A DNA stretch of 64,000 nucleotides from contig NZ_CAMQAZ010000001.1 of the NCBI RefSeq assembly GCF_946998835.1, positions 1 to 64,000 on the forward strand. Direction: 5' to 3'. Positions 17,383 through 27,900 of this stretch are shown piece by piece; position 1 is the first letter of the stretch, and each line of letters starts with the position of its first letter. The position numbers and the translations under genes were made by a program. Under the pieces are notes generated by a model. That model made no database searches and was not told where the DNA came from. It saw only the letters and a list, made by a program, of their open reading frames with translations. The DNA comes from an uncultured Corynebacterium sp. (GTDB lineage Bacteria > Actinomycetota > Actinomycetes > Mycobacteriales > Mycobacteriaceae).

Positions 17383-20070
17383 TTACAGCTTCTCCATGGG
17401 CACGCCGCCGATTAGCATCATGCGGACCTTACCTGCGGAGCCAAAGTCAATCATCGCAGTTGCGCGGGGTGCGACCCCCTGGACTTCCAGCACCGTACCC
17501 AAGCCGTACTTGTCGTGAACAACCTTGTCACCGGGCTCTAAGTGGAGGACCTGATTCTTCTTCCGGGATGACGTACCCGAGCTGGTCGACCCACCCGAAC
17601 CTGTGCCAAAGCCCGAGCTAGAGCCGAAGCCAGACGAGGAACCTCGGCCACGGCCAAAGGCGCTTCCCGCGCCGTAGCCACCGGAGCCATAACCTCCAGA
17701 ATCTGCGCCCCAGCTGCGAGCCGGAGCATCACGCAGCCAGTCGATTAGATCGCTTGGCACCTCGCCCAGGAAGCGGGAGGGCGGATTGTTCTGTGGCGAG
17801 CCCCACGAGGAACGGGTCACTGCGCGCGTGAGGTACAGCTGCTTGCGAGCACGAGTGATACCGACATAGGCCAGGCGCCGCTCTTCGGCTAGTTCCTTCG
17901 GGTCGCCCAGCGCACGCAGGTGCGGGAATAGCCCGTCTTCCCAGCCGATGAGGAATACGACCGGGAACTCCAGGCCCTTGGCTGTGTGCAGGGTCATCAG
18001 CGTCACGACACCGGTGTCATCATCTGGGATTTGGTCCGCGTCCGCCACCAGCGAGACTCGCTCGAGGAATGCCTGCAGGCTTCCCGGCTCCGCCTCCCCA
18101 TCGTTGTCGAAGTCAGCTGTGAAATCGCGTGCGAGCTCGGTGGCAATCCCAGATTCCACCTCGGACACGCCGCCAGCATCCGCTCCAGAAGCAGTCTCTT
18201 CATCTTCGTGCACATCAGCGCTGATATCCACCGACGACATCATCCGTGCCTCCGCAGAAAACTCCCGTGCAACGCTGACAAGCTCATTGAGGTTATCCAG
18301 ACGGGTGGCATCTTGCGGATCATTGGAGCGCTCGAGCTCCGACTTATACCCGCTGCGATCAATAATCGCGTTGACCAAGTCACCGATATCAGCCAAGTCG
18401 CCGGATGCCATATCCGCTGCCAGGCCATCAATCATCTCGACGAATGCCGCCATCGCCTTTCGACTCCGCGCTGCCACCGCTGGCACCTTGCCCTCAGCTA
18501 CCGCACGCAAGGCGGCGCCAAAAGAGCAACGCTCATCTTCGGCGTAGAGCGACACATGGGCAACCGCGCGGTCACCAATTCCGCGCCGCGGCGTATTGAT
18601 AATGCGGCGAAGCGAAACATCATCGTCGAAGTTCTCAATCACCCGCAGGTACGCGACGATATCGCGTACTTCCTTGCGCTCATAGAACCTCGTACCACCA
18701 ACCACCGTGTACGGCACACCCATGCGAATGAAGACATCCTCTAACGCACGGGAGGAATTATTGGTGCGGTAGAAAATCGCCACATCCGAGTACGAGTACG
18801 GCCCATAGTCGACCAATTGCTCAATCTCATTGGCAATAAACCGAGCCTCATCGTGCTCGTTGTCCGCCACGTATCCCTTAATCTTGCCGCCCTCACCGAG
18901 GTCGGTCCACAGCTTCTTCTCCCGGCGATTCTCATTGCGCGCAATCAACGCATTGGCCGCCGACAGAATCGTCTGCGTGGAACGGTAGTTCTGCTCCAGC
19001 AGAATCGACGTGGCCTCCGGATAGTCCGTCTCAAACTCCTCAATATTGCGAATAGTCGCACCACGGAAGGCATAAATGGACTGATCCGAATCACCCACCA
19101 CACACAGCTCGCTCGGGGGCACATCTCCGCCAGGCTTGCCGACGAGCGCCGAGACCAGAACATACTGCGCGTGGTTGGTGTCCTGGTACTCGTCCACCAA
19201 CACATGCCGGAAGCGGCGGCGGTAGTACTCCGCAACCTGTGGATGCTTGGTGAAAATCCGGACAACCTCACCAATCAGGTCGTCGAAATCCACGGCATTG
19301 GCCGCCCGCAGTCTGGCTTGATACTCCAGGTAGACCCGTGCAACAACATCATCAAAAGGATTGCGCGTCGTCGACGCGTCCGCGATGGCCTTCTCCGGGT
19401 CGATCAATTCATTCTTGAGATTAGAAATACGCGAAGAGAGCACCCGGCCGGTGAACTTCTTAGTGTCCAAGTCCATGTCTTTGGCAATCATGGACAGCAG
19501 CCGTCGGGAGTCATCCGAATCATAAATAGAGAAATTGGAATTAAGCCCCGGCACGAGCGCGTGCTGCATGCGCAGGATGCGCACACACATGGAGTGGAAC
19601 GTGGAGACCCACATACGCCGCGCTTGGTCACCGACTAGGCCCGCCACGCGCTCGCGCATTTCAGCTGCAGCCTTATTAGTAAAGGTGATGGCCAAGATCT
19701 GACTCGGCAGCACTCCACGCGCACCAATCAGGTATGCGATTCTGCGCGTCAGCACAGCCGTCTTACCTGAACCGGCACCAGCCACAATCAACAGTGGCGA
19801 CCCAATATGTTCCACTGCCTGGCGCTGCTGTGGATTCAACCCCTCCAGCAACGGCTCTGGATCAAAACTGGGCCCGAAACCGCCACCATAGCCTGCACCC
19901 GGCCCGCCAAAACCGGCGGCACCACCGGGCGAGCTATTGCTACCAGCTCCGGCGAAGTTGCCAAACCCACCATGGCCAGTGCCAGCACGATTGTCACCGC
20001 CATGATTGTCGCCACCATGACCATCGTCAGCATTGAAGGACCCGAACAGCATTCCAGTTTCATTTCCCAT
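17383..20070 (-). CDS. pcrA: ATP-dependent DNA helicase PcrA/UvrD (UvrD1)
   Basis: A superfamily 1A 3'-5' helicase of about 895 residues, acting in nucleotide excision repair and replication restart. Motifs in order are the Walker A GAGSGKTAVLTRRIAYL, TFTNKAAAEM (Ia), DEYQDTN (II), GDSDQSIYAFRGA (III), LEQNYRST (IV), VTLMTLHTAKGLEFPVVF (V) and EERRLAYVGITRARKQLYL (VI). A Gly/Ser-rich linker precedes the C-terminal Tudor-like domain (LEPGDKVVHDKYGLGTVLEV), which binds RNA polymerase in homologues. An unusual Gly/His/Asp-rich leader precedes the helicase domain. The start (MGNETGML) is tentative; no Shine-Dalgarno is seen, and the alternatives are 20127 and 20052. It diverges from chorismate mutase, as in mycobacteria. 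Confidence 0.95.
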   Translation of the reverse strand: MGNETGMLFGSFNADDGHGGDNHGGDNRAGTGHGGFGNFAGAGSNSSPGGAAGFGGPGAGYGGGFGPSFDPEPLLEGLNPQQRQAVEHIGSPLLIVAGAGSGKTAVLTRRIAYLIGARGVLPSQILAITFTNKAAAEMRERVAGLVGDQARRMWVSTFHSMCVRILRMQHALVPGLNSNFSIYDSDDSRRLLSMIAKDMDLDTKKFTGRVLSSRISNLKNELIDPEKAIADASTTRNPFDDVVARVYLEYQARLRAANAVDFDDLIGEVVRIFTKHPQVAEYYRRRFRHVLVDEYQDTNHAQYVLVSALVGKPGGDVPPSELCVVGDSDQSIYAFRGATIRNIEEFETDYPEATSILLEQNYRSTQTILSAANALIARNENRREKKLWTDLGEGGKIKGYVADNEHDEARFIANEIEQLVDYGPYSYSDVAIFYRTNNSSRALEDVFIRMGVPYTVVGGTRFYERKEVRDIVAYLRVIENFDDDVSLRRIINTPRRGIGDRAVAHVSLYAEDERCSFGAALRAVAEGKVPAVAARSRKAMAAFVEMIDGLAADMASGDLADIGDLVNAIIDRSGYKSELERSNDPQDATRLDNLNELVSVAREFSAEARMMSSVDISADVHEDEETASGADAGGVSEVESGIATELARDFTADFDNDGEAEPGSLQAFLERVSLVADADQIPDDDTGVVTLMTLHTAKGLEFPVVFLIGWEDGLFPHLRALGDPKELAEERRLAYVGITRARKQLYLTRAVTRSSWGSPQNNPPSRFLGEVPSDLIDWLRDAPARSWGADSGGYGSGGYGAGSAFGRGRGSSSGFGSSSGFGTGSGGSTSSGTSSRKKNQVLHLEPGDKVVHDKYGLGTVLEVQGVAPRATAMIDFGSAGKVRMMLIGGVPMEKL

Positions 20071-20073
20071 GAT

Positions 20074-20089
20074 GGCTACTACAGTAGCC
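20074..20089. promoter_or_regulatory. 16-bp inverted repeat at the pcrA start
   Basis: GGCTACT-AC-AGTAGCC is a perfect 7-bp inverted repeat ending 3 bp before the pcrA start codon, inside the 65-bp region shared with divergent chorismate mutase. It covers the expected pcrA -10/+1 area, so it is operator-like. A TTCGAA-containing half-site reminiscent of an actinobacterial LexA box lies ~20 bp away (near 20107). Confidence 0.45.
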
Positions 20090-20135
20090 GAGCCCCCGGA
20101 TTGGACTGTTCGAATCCTTTGGCACAATAAGAACT

Positions 20136-20510
20136 ATGAGCGAAAACCCGGCGGACACTCCCACCGCACACACCGACACCTCCGACGGCGCTGAGCGCAG
20201 CCAGCAAGCTGCGGCGGTGTCCCCTTTCGAGGTCCGCACCCCCACCGGCACAGATGACCCATTGAGCTCTGCGGAAATCGAACAGTACCGCAAGGAAATC
20301 AACCGCCTCGACGGGCTGATTATCGATGCTATTCAGCGCCGCACCGCAATCAGCAAGGCCGTCGGCAAAACCCGCCTGGGATCTGGTGGCACGCGGCTCG
20401 TGCACGGCCGAGAGGTGCAGATTATCAACGAGTTCCGCGACGCACTTGGCCCAGAGGGACCGGCAATCGCGTCGGCTCTATTGCGCATGGGGCGCGGCCG
20501 CCTGGGCTAG
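20136..20510 (+). CDS. Chorismate mutase (AroQ type, monofunctional)
   Basis: A 124-residue protein whose C-terminal ~80 residues form the AroQ helical fold: AEIEQYRKEINRLDGLIIDAIQRRTAISKAVGKTR, with the catalytic Arg/Lys positions, then RLVHGREVQIINEFRDALGPEG. It converts chorismate to prephenate for Phe and Tyr synthesis. The first ~45 residues are a disordered Ala/Thr leader. As with the small mycobacterial enzyme (Rv0948c), activity would be low alone and depends on complex formation with DAHP synthase; the C-terminal RMGRGRLG fits that type. The mRNA is probably leaderless: TTGGAC, a 16-nt spacer, CACAAT, then 7 nt to the ATG. Confidence 0.9.
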   Translation: MSENPADTPTAHTDTSDGAERSQQAAAVSPFEVRTPTGTDDPLSSAEIEQYRKEINRLDGLIIDAIQRRTAISKAVGKTRLGSGGTRLVHGREVQIINEFRDALGPEGPAIASALLRMGRGRLG

Positions 20511-20534
20511 CTCCCCCATCAGCTGCGTATCCAG

Positions 20535-22064
20535 CTAGCCTTCCAAGGAAATCAGCTTTTCCTCGAGAAACTCATTGATACCGGTAAAGCCGCCCTCACG
20601 GCCAAGACCGGACTGCTTGACACCGCCGAACGGCGCCGACGGGTCCGACAGCGAGCCCTTATTGACCGCAACCATGCCGGACTCCAATGCCTCCGCCGCA
20701 CCGAGCGCCTTAGTCAGGTTCTCGCTGAACACATACGCAGCCAGACCAAAGATCGTGTCATTTGCCTGCTCAATCGCGTGCTCATCGTCCGTGAAGGTTG
20801 TCACTGCAACCACCGGACCGAAAATCTCTTCGCGGACAATATCCGCATCCTCGGGCACATCGGTCAGAACTGTGGGTTCGAAGAAGTAGCCGTCGGAAAG
20901 CACGCCTCCGAGATCCGGAATCTTGCCGCCACACTCAACCTTCGCACCGCGCTTGACCGCATCGTCGACTAGGTCACGGACCTTTTCCTGCTGATCGCGC
21001 AGCGCGAGTGGGCCAAGATCCGTGGCACGATCGGTACCCTCGCCCAACTTCAGTTCCGCAAAACGCTTGACGACGCCCTCGACGAACGCATCCTTCTTGG
21101 ATTCATGAACAATGAAGCGGTTCGGGGCGATACATACCTGGCCGCCATTGCGGAGCTTGCCGTCGCTAACTGCCTGCACGGCCTTATCGACGTCGCCGTC
21201 GGAGAGAATGACAAACGGCGCGTTGCCTCCGAGCTCAAGGGAGACCTTCATCGAGGTCTCCGCAGCCTTGGCTGCGAGCATCTGGCCGACTTCGGTGGAG
21301 CCGGTGAAAGTGAATTTGCGCAGGCGATCATCGGATAGCAGGGCCGAGACATTGGACGAGTGCCCCGTCGGCAGGACGGAGACGACACCTGCGGGGACGC
21401 CGGCTTCGACAAGCAGCTTGCCGAGGTAGAGCATGGTCAGCGGGGTCTTGGACGCGGGCTTAATGATGATTGGGCAACCTGCGGCGAGGGCTGGAGCGAT
21501 CTTGCGTGTACCCATAGCCAGCGGGAAGTTCCACGGCGTAATAGCTAGCACCGGACCGACCGGCTGGTTAATAACCGCGACTCGCGAGGTTCCGTTCGGG
21601 GAGATTCGGTAATCACCGGAGATACGCACGGCTTCCTCGGCGAACCAGCGGAAGAACTCACCGCCGTAAGAAACTTCGCCCTTGGAATCCGGTAGTGCGC
21701 GTCCCATCTCCAGGGACTGCAGCTGGGTCAGCTTGTCTGCGTCGCGGCGAATGAGCTCAAAAGCGCGGTAAAGGATTTCGCTGCGTTTGCGGGGCGGGAT
21801 TGCCTTCCACTCCGCCTGGGCTGCGACGGCGTCGTCAAGCGCCTGCTTCGCGTCCTCTTCAGTGGCAGAAGCGACCTTGACCAGTGGTTTGTCGGTGGCG
21901 GGGTTAATGACGTCGAAGGTCTCACCGTTCGACGCAGCGCGGAACTCGCCGCCGAGGAGAAGACCTGTGGGGACATCTTTGAGGATGTTGTCGTAATCAG
22001 GAGTGAAATCAGTCATATTTTCCAGGGTAGGCGTGGAGGCGAATCTCGTCAGAACTATTCCCAT
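20535..22064 (-). CDS. NAD(P)-dependent aldehyde dehydrogenase, succinate-semialdehyde type
   Basis: A 509-residue aldehyde dehydrogenase close to the SSADH (GabD) branch: LLLGGEFRAASNGETFDVINPATDK at the N-terminus, TPWNFPLAMGTRKIAPALAAGCP, SLELGGNAPFVI with the general-base Glu, and GGQVCIAPNRF with the catalytic Cys. It would oxidise succinate semialdehyde to succinate. No GABA aminotransferase is adjacent, so another aldehyde is possible. The start at MGIVLTRF has AAGGAG 5 nt upstream. An internal ATG 16 codons later (MTDFTPDYD) has a weaker site but gives the usual family length. It is convergent with chorismate mutase and divergent from the surface-protein genes. Confidence 0.85.
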   Translation of the reverse strand: MGIVLTRFASTPTLENMTDFTPDYDNILKDVPTGLLLGGEFRAASNGETFDVINPATDKPLVKVASATEEDAKQALDDAVAAQAEWKAIPPRKRSEILYRAFELIRRDADKLTQLQSLEMGRALPDSKGEVSYGGEFFRWFAEEAVRISGDYRISPNGTSRVAVINQPVGPVLAITPWNFPLAMGTRKIAPALAAGCPIIIKPASKTPLTMLYLGKLLVEAGVPAGVVSVLPTGHSSNVSALLSDDRLRKFTFTGSTEVGQMLAAKAAETSMKVSLELGGNAPFVILSDGDVDKAVQAVSDGKLRNGGQVCIAPNRFIVHESKKDAFVEGVVKRFAELKLGEGTDRATDLGPLALRDQQEKVRDLVDDAVKRGAKVECGGKIPDLGGVLSDGYFFEPTVLTDVPEDADIVREEIFGPVVAVTTFTDDEHAIEQANDTIFGLAAYVFSENLTKALGAAEALESGMVAVNKGSLSDPSAPFGGVKQSGLGREGGFTGINEFLEEKLISLEG

Positions 22065-22557
22065 CGGCACTCCTTCATATCTAGGAAGCAATAGCCAAAA
22101 GGAGTAAGCGAACGAGATTAGCCGCCAAAAACTTGGACTTATAAAACAAAATTACCCCTCCTTTCCCACCCCTTTCACCGCTTTACAACACCTCCATATT
22201 GGGGGATGTTAGTTCTTTTTCCATACTCAAAACCCCGAGAAAGCCCTCAACAAAGTTAACCCTAAAGTGGCAATTGAAGGTGTTACACCAGTGTTCACCT
22301 CAAGCGTTTTTCCTGGTCAGACAAACTTAGCCGAGCGCACAGTGTGCTTTATTGCGATATGGTAACAATCGCCATATGACAACTGGACCTATCCTGACGT
22401 CGGCATCAACCTAGTTCACCAATCGTTCACGAGTTCGCAATATATCCATAAGCATAACTACTTCTAGGGGTAACTAAATAGACACCCAGACCCCGATGAA
22501 GAAGCTGGCTGCCTGCGGATGGCGACCCCATCGACGATTTCTCAGCAAGGAAATTGC
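22065..22557. promoter_or_regulatory. Long regulatory region upstream of the surface-protein pair
   Basis: This 493-nt AT-rich non-coding stretch contains three short perfect inverted repeats: GGTGT-T-ACACC (22279-22289), GCACA-G-TGTGC (22337-22347) and ATATGG-N9-CCATAT (22357-22377). They cluster within 100 bp, about 180-280 bp before the surface-protein start, where operators would be expected. I see no clear -35/-10 pair, RNA motif or small gene. The first surface gene has a normal AAGGAA ribosome-binding site at 22547. Confidence 0.45.
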
Positions 22558-24933
22558 ATGCGCATAAATAAGAAGATTGCGTCAGTGGCCTCGGCAGGCG
22601 TGCTACTGATTAGCGGTGCCGTCGTTCTGCCACAAGCCATGGCTGCAAACAAGACAGCAACCATGTCGGTGACCTGTACTGCGAGTGACATCCCCCTTAT
22701 CGGTAGTACCGACTTCAGCGTGGGCGATGTCAACATCAATGTCGAGGCGCCAGAAAAAGTCACGGTCGGCGAAGAGTTCGAAACTACGTTTTCGATTGAT
22801 CCCGTCAAAGCTGATCTGTCAGGCCTTCCTATGGGAGCCACCATTACAGAGGCTTGGCGGCTAAAGCTCGATCTGCAGCTTCCTCCGAACCTGACTAACG
22901 TCACCACCTCAATTGACGAATCCAATGCAAACTTGAAGGGCATCAAGGCTCTAAAGGTGAACGACAGCGGAAACGTCGATCCCAACGGTGAATTCATCCG
23001 TCTGACAAGTGCAGATAACGCCACCATTGGAAATGGTCCAAACTCAAAGTCTGCCCCCGGCGGTGTCAGCTACCGTCCTTCCGGGAAAACTCTCGAGCTT
23101 TCATTCCCTACAATCACGCTCAAAGCAACGGCCACCGCTCCTGGCAACCTGGATTTCGGTGTCCGCACCAAGGGCCAAGCTGGCTCTCACAACAATGACC
23201 AGAACTTCCTGACCCTCGGTGCATCGGTCAAGGTTTCGGTATTCAAGCCGAATGTAACTGCTCGTTGTTCTCCACGTACTGCGGCAGACGCACCACTCGA
23301 TGAGCGCGCATCCCGCTTGATTTCAATTGAGGCCGAAGACCAAAAGCCGGCACAGGACACCTCTGTTGCCCTGACTGCCCCGGAGGCCACAGCGGGCAAG
23401 CCCACCGAACTGACCGCCACCGTCTCCCCTGCTGAAGCAACCGGCACCGTCGTGTTTAAGTCCGGTTCCATGACCTCCGCCGCAATTGAGGTGGAAAACG
23501 GCAAGGCCACAACCCAGATGACCTTCCCGGAGGCCGGCACCCACCCGGTCACCGCAACCTTCACTCCAGCCGATGCCGCGAAGTTCAACGCTTCCTCGGG
23601 TCAGCAGGACATCACCGTCGAAGGCCAGGACGCAGGCCTGCAGCTGCAGGCTCCTGACACCGTCAACGCCGCCGATGGTACCGTCGATGTCACCGCAAAG
23701 GTCGATGCCAACGCTGAGGGCACCGTCGAGTTTTCGCTTGGCGACGGCTCCGTCGTCAGCCAAAAGGTCACCAACGGTGAAGCAACTGCGTCACTGCCCA
23801 TTGGTGATGCAACTGGCGCCTCCGAATTGAAGGCAGTGTTCAAGCCTGCAACCGGTTCTCCGTTCAAGACTGCAACTGCGACGAAGAACGTCACTATTGA
23901 GGCCGCGGCCCACACGACCATGGCTCTGACTGCAGAGGGTGAGGCCACCGTCGGTCAGCCAGCAACTGTGGTTGCCCATATCACTCCGTCGGAAGGCACT
24001 ACTGAGGCCAAGGGCGAAGTGACCTTTACATACGACGGCGCAGAAAACAAGGTCGAGGTACAGGACAACAAGGCTGTTCTCGAACTGACTCCTGAAACTG
24101 CGGGCGAGTTGGTCATTACCGCCAACTACGCTCCTGTCGACCGCACCCAGAGTGCCGCTACCGCAGAGACCACCCTGACCGTTGCAGAGAAGGTAGACCC
24201 CCAGGCTAGTGTTTCCCTCAATGTCGCTCTTCCGGGGTCGATTGAAAAGGGTAAGCCGGTCGATGCAACTGTGACCGTTACCCCAGATAACGCCACGGGC
24301 ACGGTATCGACGATGGTGGAAGGTAAGAAGGTCGAGGCTGAGGTCGTCAACGGCACCGCTACGCTGCCACTGACCTTCACCGAGACCGGTGCTAAGAGGC
24401 TGACGTTCACCTTCACCCCAACCGATGCCAAGAAGTTCACCGATGCCTCCAACTCCGCAGACATCACTGTCACGGATCCGGGCGAAGTCATGCCGGAAGA
24501 GCCTGGTGAACCGGGCGAGTCGGGTGAGCCGGGCGACAACCAAGGCGACGACACTCCAGGTGACGAAGCTCCGACTATCCCCGAGGAGATCAACGACGTA
24601 GTCATCACCCCGGGTGAGGCCCTTCAGGGTGACATCGTTCTCGGCAAGGTCGAGGGTAAGACGGCAAATGTCACCGTCGCAGATGCCGACGGCAAGGGTG
24701 TGTTCGGCACGCTGAAGGTGCTTGTCGACGGCAAGCCTGCCCAGCTCAACGGCGAGGACGCTGAAATCAGCGTCGTCGGCGGCAAGGCCAAGTGGATTAT
24801 GGACATCTTCGACGCGGGTAAGCATGTCGTGACTCTGCAGTTCTTCGACACTAACAGCGTACTGAAGGGTTCGAAGAACGTCGAGGTCAACGTCCGAAAC
24901 GTTGAAGTTGATCCCAGCAATATCTCCAACTAA
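22558..24933 (+). CDS. Secreted Ig-like-repeat surface protein without anchor
   Basis: A 791-residue exported protein. Residues 1-29 are a signal peptide (basic start, hydrophobic core, QAMA-AN cleavage). Residues ~36-240 are an N-terminal domain bracketed by Cys40 and Cys237. Four repeats of ~90 residues follow, resembling group 3 bacterial Ig-like domains (pattern TVSPAEATGTVVFKSG, then THPVTATFTPADAAKF). Next come an acidic Pro/Gly linker (GEPGESGEPGDN) and a last beta-rich domain. No LPXTG-like motif or terminal hydrophobic helix is present, so it is released or held non-covalently. The ATG has AAGGAA 6 nt upstream. It forms an operon with the next gene, which carries a related N-terminal domain. 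Function unknown; adhesion or matrix roles are guesses. Confidence 0.85.
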   Translation: MRINKKIASVASAGVLLISGAVVLPQAMAANKTATMSVTCTASDIPLIGSTDFSVGDVNINVEAPEKVTVGEEFETTFSIDPVKADLSGLPMGATITEAWRLKLDLQLPPNLTNVTTSIDESNANLKGIKALKVNDSGNVDPNGEFIRLTSADNATIGNGPNSKSAPGGVSYRPSGKTLELSFPTITLKATATAPGNLDFGVRTKGQAGSHNNDQNFLTLGASVKVSVFKPNVTARCSPRTAADAPLDERASRLISIEAEDQKPAQDTSVALTAPEATAGKPTELTATVSPAEATGTVVFKSGSMTSAAIEVENGKATTQMTFPEAGTHPVTATFTPADAAKFNASSGQQDITVEGQDAGLQLQAPDTVNAADGTVDVTAKVDANAEGTVEFSLGDGSVVSQKVTNGEATASLPIGDATGASELKAVFKPATGSPFKTATATKNVTIEAAAHTTMALTAEGEATVGQPATVVAHITPSEGTTEAKGEVTFTYDGAENKVEVQDNKAVLELTPETAGELVITANYAPVDRTQSAATAETTLTVAEKVDPQASVSLNVALPGSIEKGKPVDATVTVTPDNATGTVSTMVEGKKVEAEVVNGTATLPLTFTETGAKRLTFTFTPTDAKKFTDASNSADITVTDPGEVMPEEPGEPGESGEPGDNQGDDTPGDEAPTIPEEINDVVITPGEALQGDIVLGKVEGKTANVTVADADGKGVFGTLKVLVDGKPAQLNGEDAEISVVGGKAKWIMDIFDAGKHVVTLQFFDTNSVLKGSKNVEVNVRNVEVDPSNISN

Positions 24934-24975
24934 GCGACACAGTAGTAGACGCTGATACAGAAAAGAGTTGACACA

Positions 24976-27900
24976 ATGCGATTTTCCAAGCGCATTCCTG
25001 CAACTGTGCTCGCAGTTGCGACAGCCAGCGCTCTAGTCCTGGCTCCGGCTACAACCGGTTCTCCGTTCGCTCCGCAGGCACAGGCTCAGGAGCAGTCCTC
25101 CCCAGCTTCGCCTATCTCAAAAACTGTTAACACCGGTGCTCCCGCCACGACTGTCTGGGGCGGAAAACTCGATACGGATCTCAGTAACTTCGGATCAGTA
25201 TCGGTTTCCTACCCGGAAAACGTTGAGGCAGGCGAAACCTTCGAGGTCACCATCCAGCCGGGTGCTTTGAGCACAAAACGCGAGCAGATTGGTCGTATCA
25301 AGTACGACATTGCTCTTCCGGCGAATGCGGCCATCACCAGCATGACCGCTTCCGACGGCAGCGGATTTGGCACCATCGGTCGCAGCTCCACCACTGCCTA
25401 CACGGTCATTCGGGTGGATAAGGATGGCAACCCAAGCGCAAGCGGCGCATACGCACGCATTACCTCGACGAACCACCAGACAGTCAATAATGGCCCCAGC
25501 TGGCACAACAATGACCCCAAGGCGGGACTGTCGGTACCTGCGAACACTCCGTTCCAGCTGCCAAAGGTGACCTTCACCCTTCAAGCTCCGGCTGAAACTG
25601 GCTCCATCGTCTTTGGCCTGCGCGGCGCAGGCCAGCCTGCAGGCCCCAAGAACGATACGAACATCGAAAACACCATGTCCTTCGCGGAAGATGGCACCTG
25701 GAAGAACGATGCGGTTTACGTCAACGCCGGCGCAGCTGGCGCTGAGCTGCTCAAGGTCAATGTGGTGAAGTCCGACATTGTCTCCCAGGTCTCTTTGAAT
25801 CAGGCCAATCTAACCTCGACCACACCAAATGAGAACAGCAAGCTCCCCGTCAGTCTGGAAGCACGCGCCACCCGTCAGAAGGACGATTCACCGCTTCCCA
25901 ATGATGCGACCGTGCAGTTCCAGTCCCGCACCGCTGATGGACAGTGGACCAATATTGGCGATCCAGTGACCATCGACGGCAACTTGGCTCGGACCACCGT
26001 TGAGATTGACGACGTGGACGGCGAAGTTTTCTTCCGCGCTGTCGTTGCCGAATACACGACTCCGAATGGTTTCAAGGTTCTATCGTCGGAAAGCGACGAG
26101 AAGTCCGTCACCGTAACTGCGGAGAACAAGACCACCGTCACCCTTGGTGAGGTTCCCGAAAGCGTCGAGCCGGGCGTCGAGGTACCTCTGACGGCGACCT
26201 ACACCGTCGATGGTCGCCCGCTGCCGGAGGGCACCACGCCGGTTGTCGTTTTCAAGGCCAACGGTGAGGAAATCGGTCAGGCAGAGGTCGACGAGGAGGG
26301 CAACGCCACTCTGAACTACACGTTCGACGCAGCTTCCGAAGCGCCAGTCGAAATCACTGCCGAAGTTGCTGAGATTGTCGATGCCAACGCCGGTAATCGA
26401 ACTTGGCCCGCGGCAGCTTCCGGCGCGAAGACCATTAACGTCAAGTACAACCAGCGCGAATCCACCACCACCATCACCTCCCCTGCTGAAGGCGAGAACA
26501 TGGGCACAGGATTCAAGGACATCACCGCCCGCGTGGATGTCGCCGATGACAGGCCAATCGGTGACGACGCGAAGGTTGAGTTCTGGGTCTACAACGAGGA
26601 CTTCTCAGAGGGCCTCAACATGGGCGAAGGCAACAACAACGGCGACGGGACCTTCACCATCAGCCGCCCCTTCGCACCGGGCGCCAGCCGCATCGAGGCA
26701 CGCTTCCTAGGCTCCGCGACTGCGCTGCCATCGACTAGTGCCCCGGTCAACGTCACTGCTGACGAGGTCCGCATCACTGTCTCCGACAAGTCCGACACCA
26801 CCTGGGACTCCGCCACCAAGACAGATGTCACCATCGGCGACGAGACCGACCTGAAGGTCACCGTCACCCATTCCGATTCGCAGAGCGTTAACCGACAGCC
26901 AGTAAAGACCGGCCAAGTCGAGTTCTACATCGGCGAAGAAAAGATTGGCGAGCACACGCTTTCCGACGCCGACAACGGTGTGGCCGCAATTAAGTACGAC
27001 TTCGCAGACAAGTCGGGCGAGCAGGTCGTTGTCGCAAAGTACCTGGGTGTAAACAATGCCCAGAACCAGGTCGGCATCGAGCCTTCCGAGTCCTCGTTCA
27101 CCTTCAACCTGGCAAAGAAGGCCCACGACACTAAGACCGCAGTCTCTGCCGAGTGGTCCGACGAAACACCAGTTGAGGGTGATAACCCGGCAGACATCTC
27201 GGCTACGGTCACCGATGCTGAGGGCAACCCCGCCCCTGCTGGAATCAAGGTCGAGTTCTTCAACGGCGAAAACACCCTGGGAACTGCTACCACCGACGAA
27301 AACGGTGTGGCCACACTTAGCGATGTGACGCTGTCCAACGACGATCACACAATCAAGGCTGTCGTAGAAGAGCAGGAAGTCGACGAGAAGCTCCACTCTG
27401 CTAGCGAAGGTACCGCGAAGCTGAGCAAGCGCGAGGTTCCAGCTGAGCAACCAGAAACACCGGAGGAGCCGGACACCCCTGAGAATCCGGCCGACCCCGA
27501 GGCCCCGGACGCTCCTGAGGAACCAGGCACGCCGGACAACCCGGACCAACCAGGCACCCCTGAGGATCCGGCCGACCCTGAGGTACCTCAGCCAGATCCG
27601 AATGAGCCACCGGTCGCCGAGCCGGAGAACCCGGGCACCCCTGAGGACCCGACTGACGCTGAGGAACCAGGTACATCGGAAGACCCGACCGTCATCGATA
27701 TCCCGGCCCCAACCTGGGTAGACCCATCCGCGGCTGATCCACAGCGATGTGGTGAACCCGCCTTCGTAGAGATTCCAGAAACCGACGGAGTCGAATACGA
27801 AATTAACGGTAAGGCTGTCGATGCCGGCAAGCACGAGTATGGATTCAATGGACCGGAGGAGGTAAAGGTCACCGCTAAGCCTCGCGATGGTTATGCCTTC

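Noticed and set aside
20104..20114. GTTCGAATCC, a tRNA T-loop-like sequence
   Set aside because: The flanking bases cannot form the T-stem or an acceptor stem, and no D- or anticodon arm lies upstream. It is also the promoter area of chorismate mutase.
22519..22557. Upstream in-frame ATG for the first surface protein
   Set aside because: It would put 13 polar residues before a good signal peptide. The ATG at 22558 has the proper ribosome-binding site.
24934..24975. Independent promoter or terminator between the two surface-protein genes
   Set aside because: The 42-nt gap shows neither a hairpin nor -35/-10 boxes; the genes look co-transcribed.
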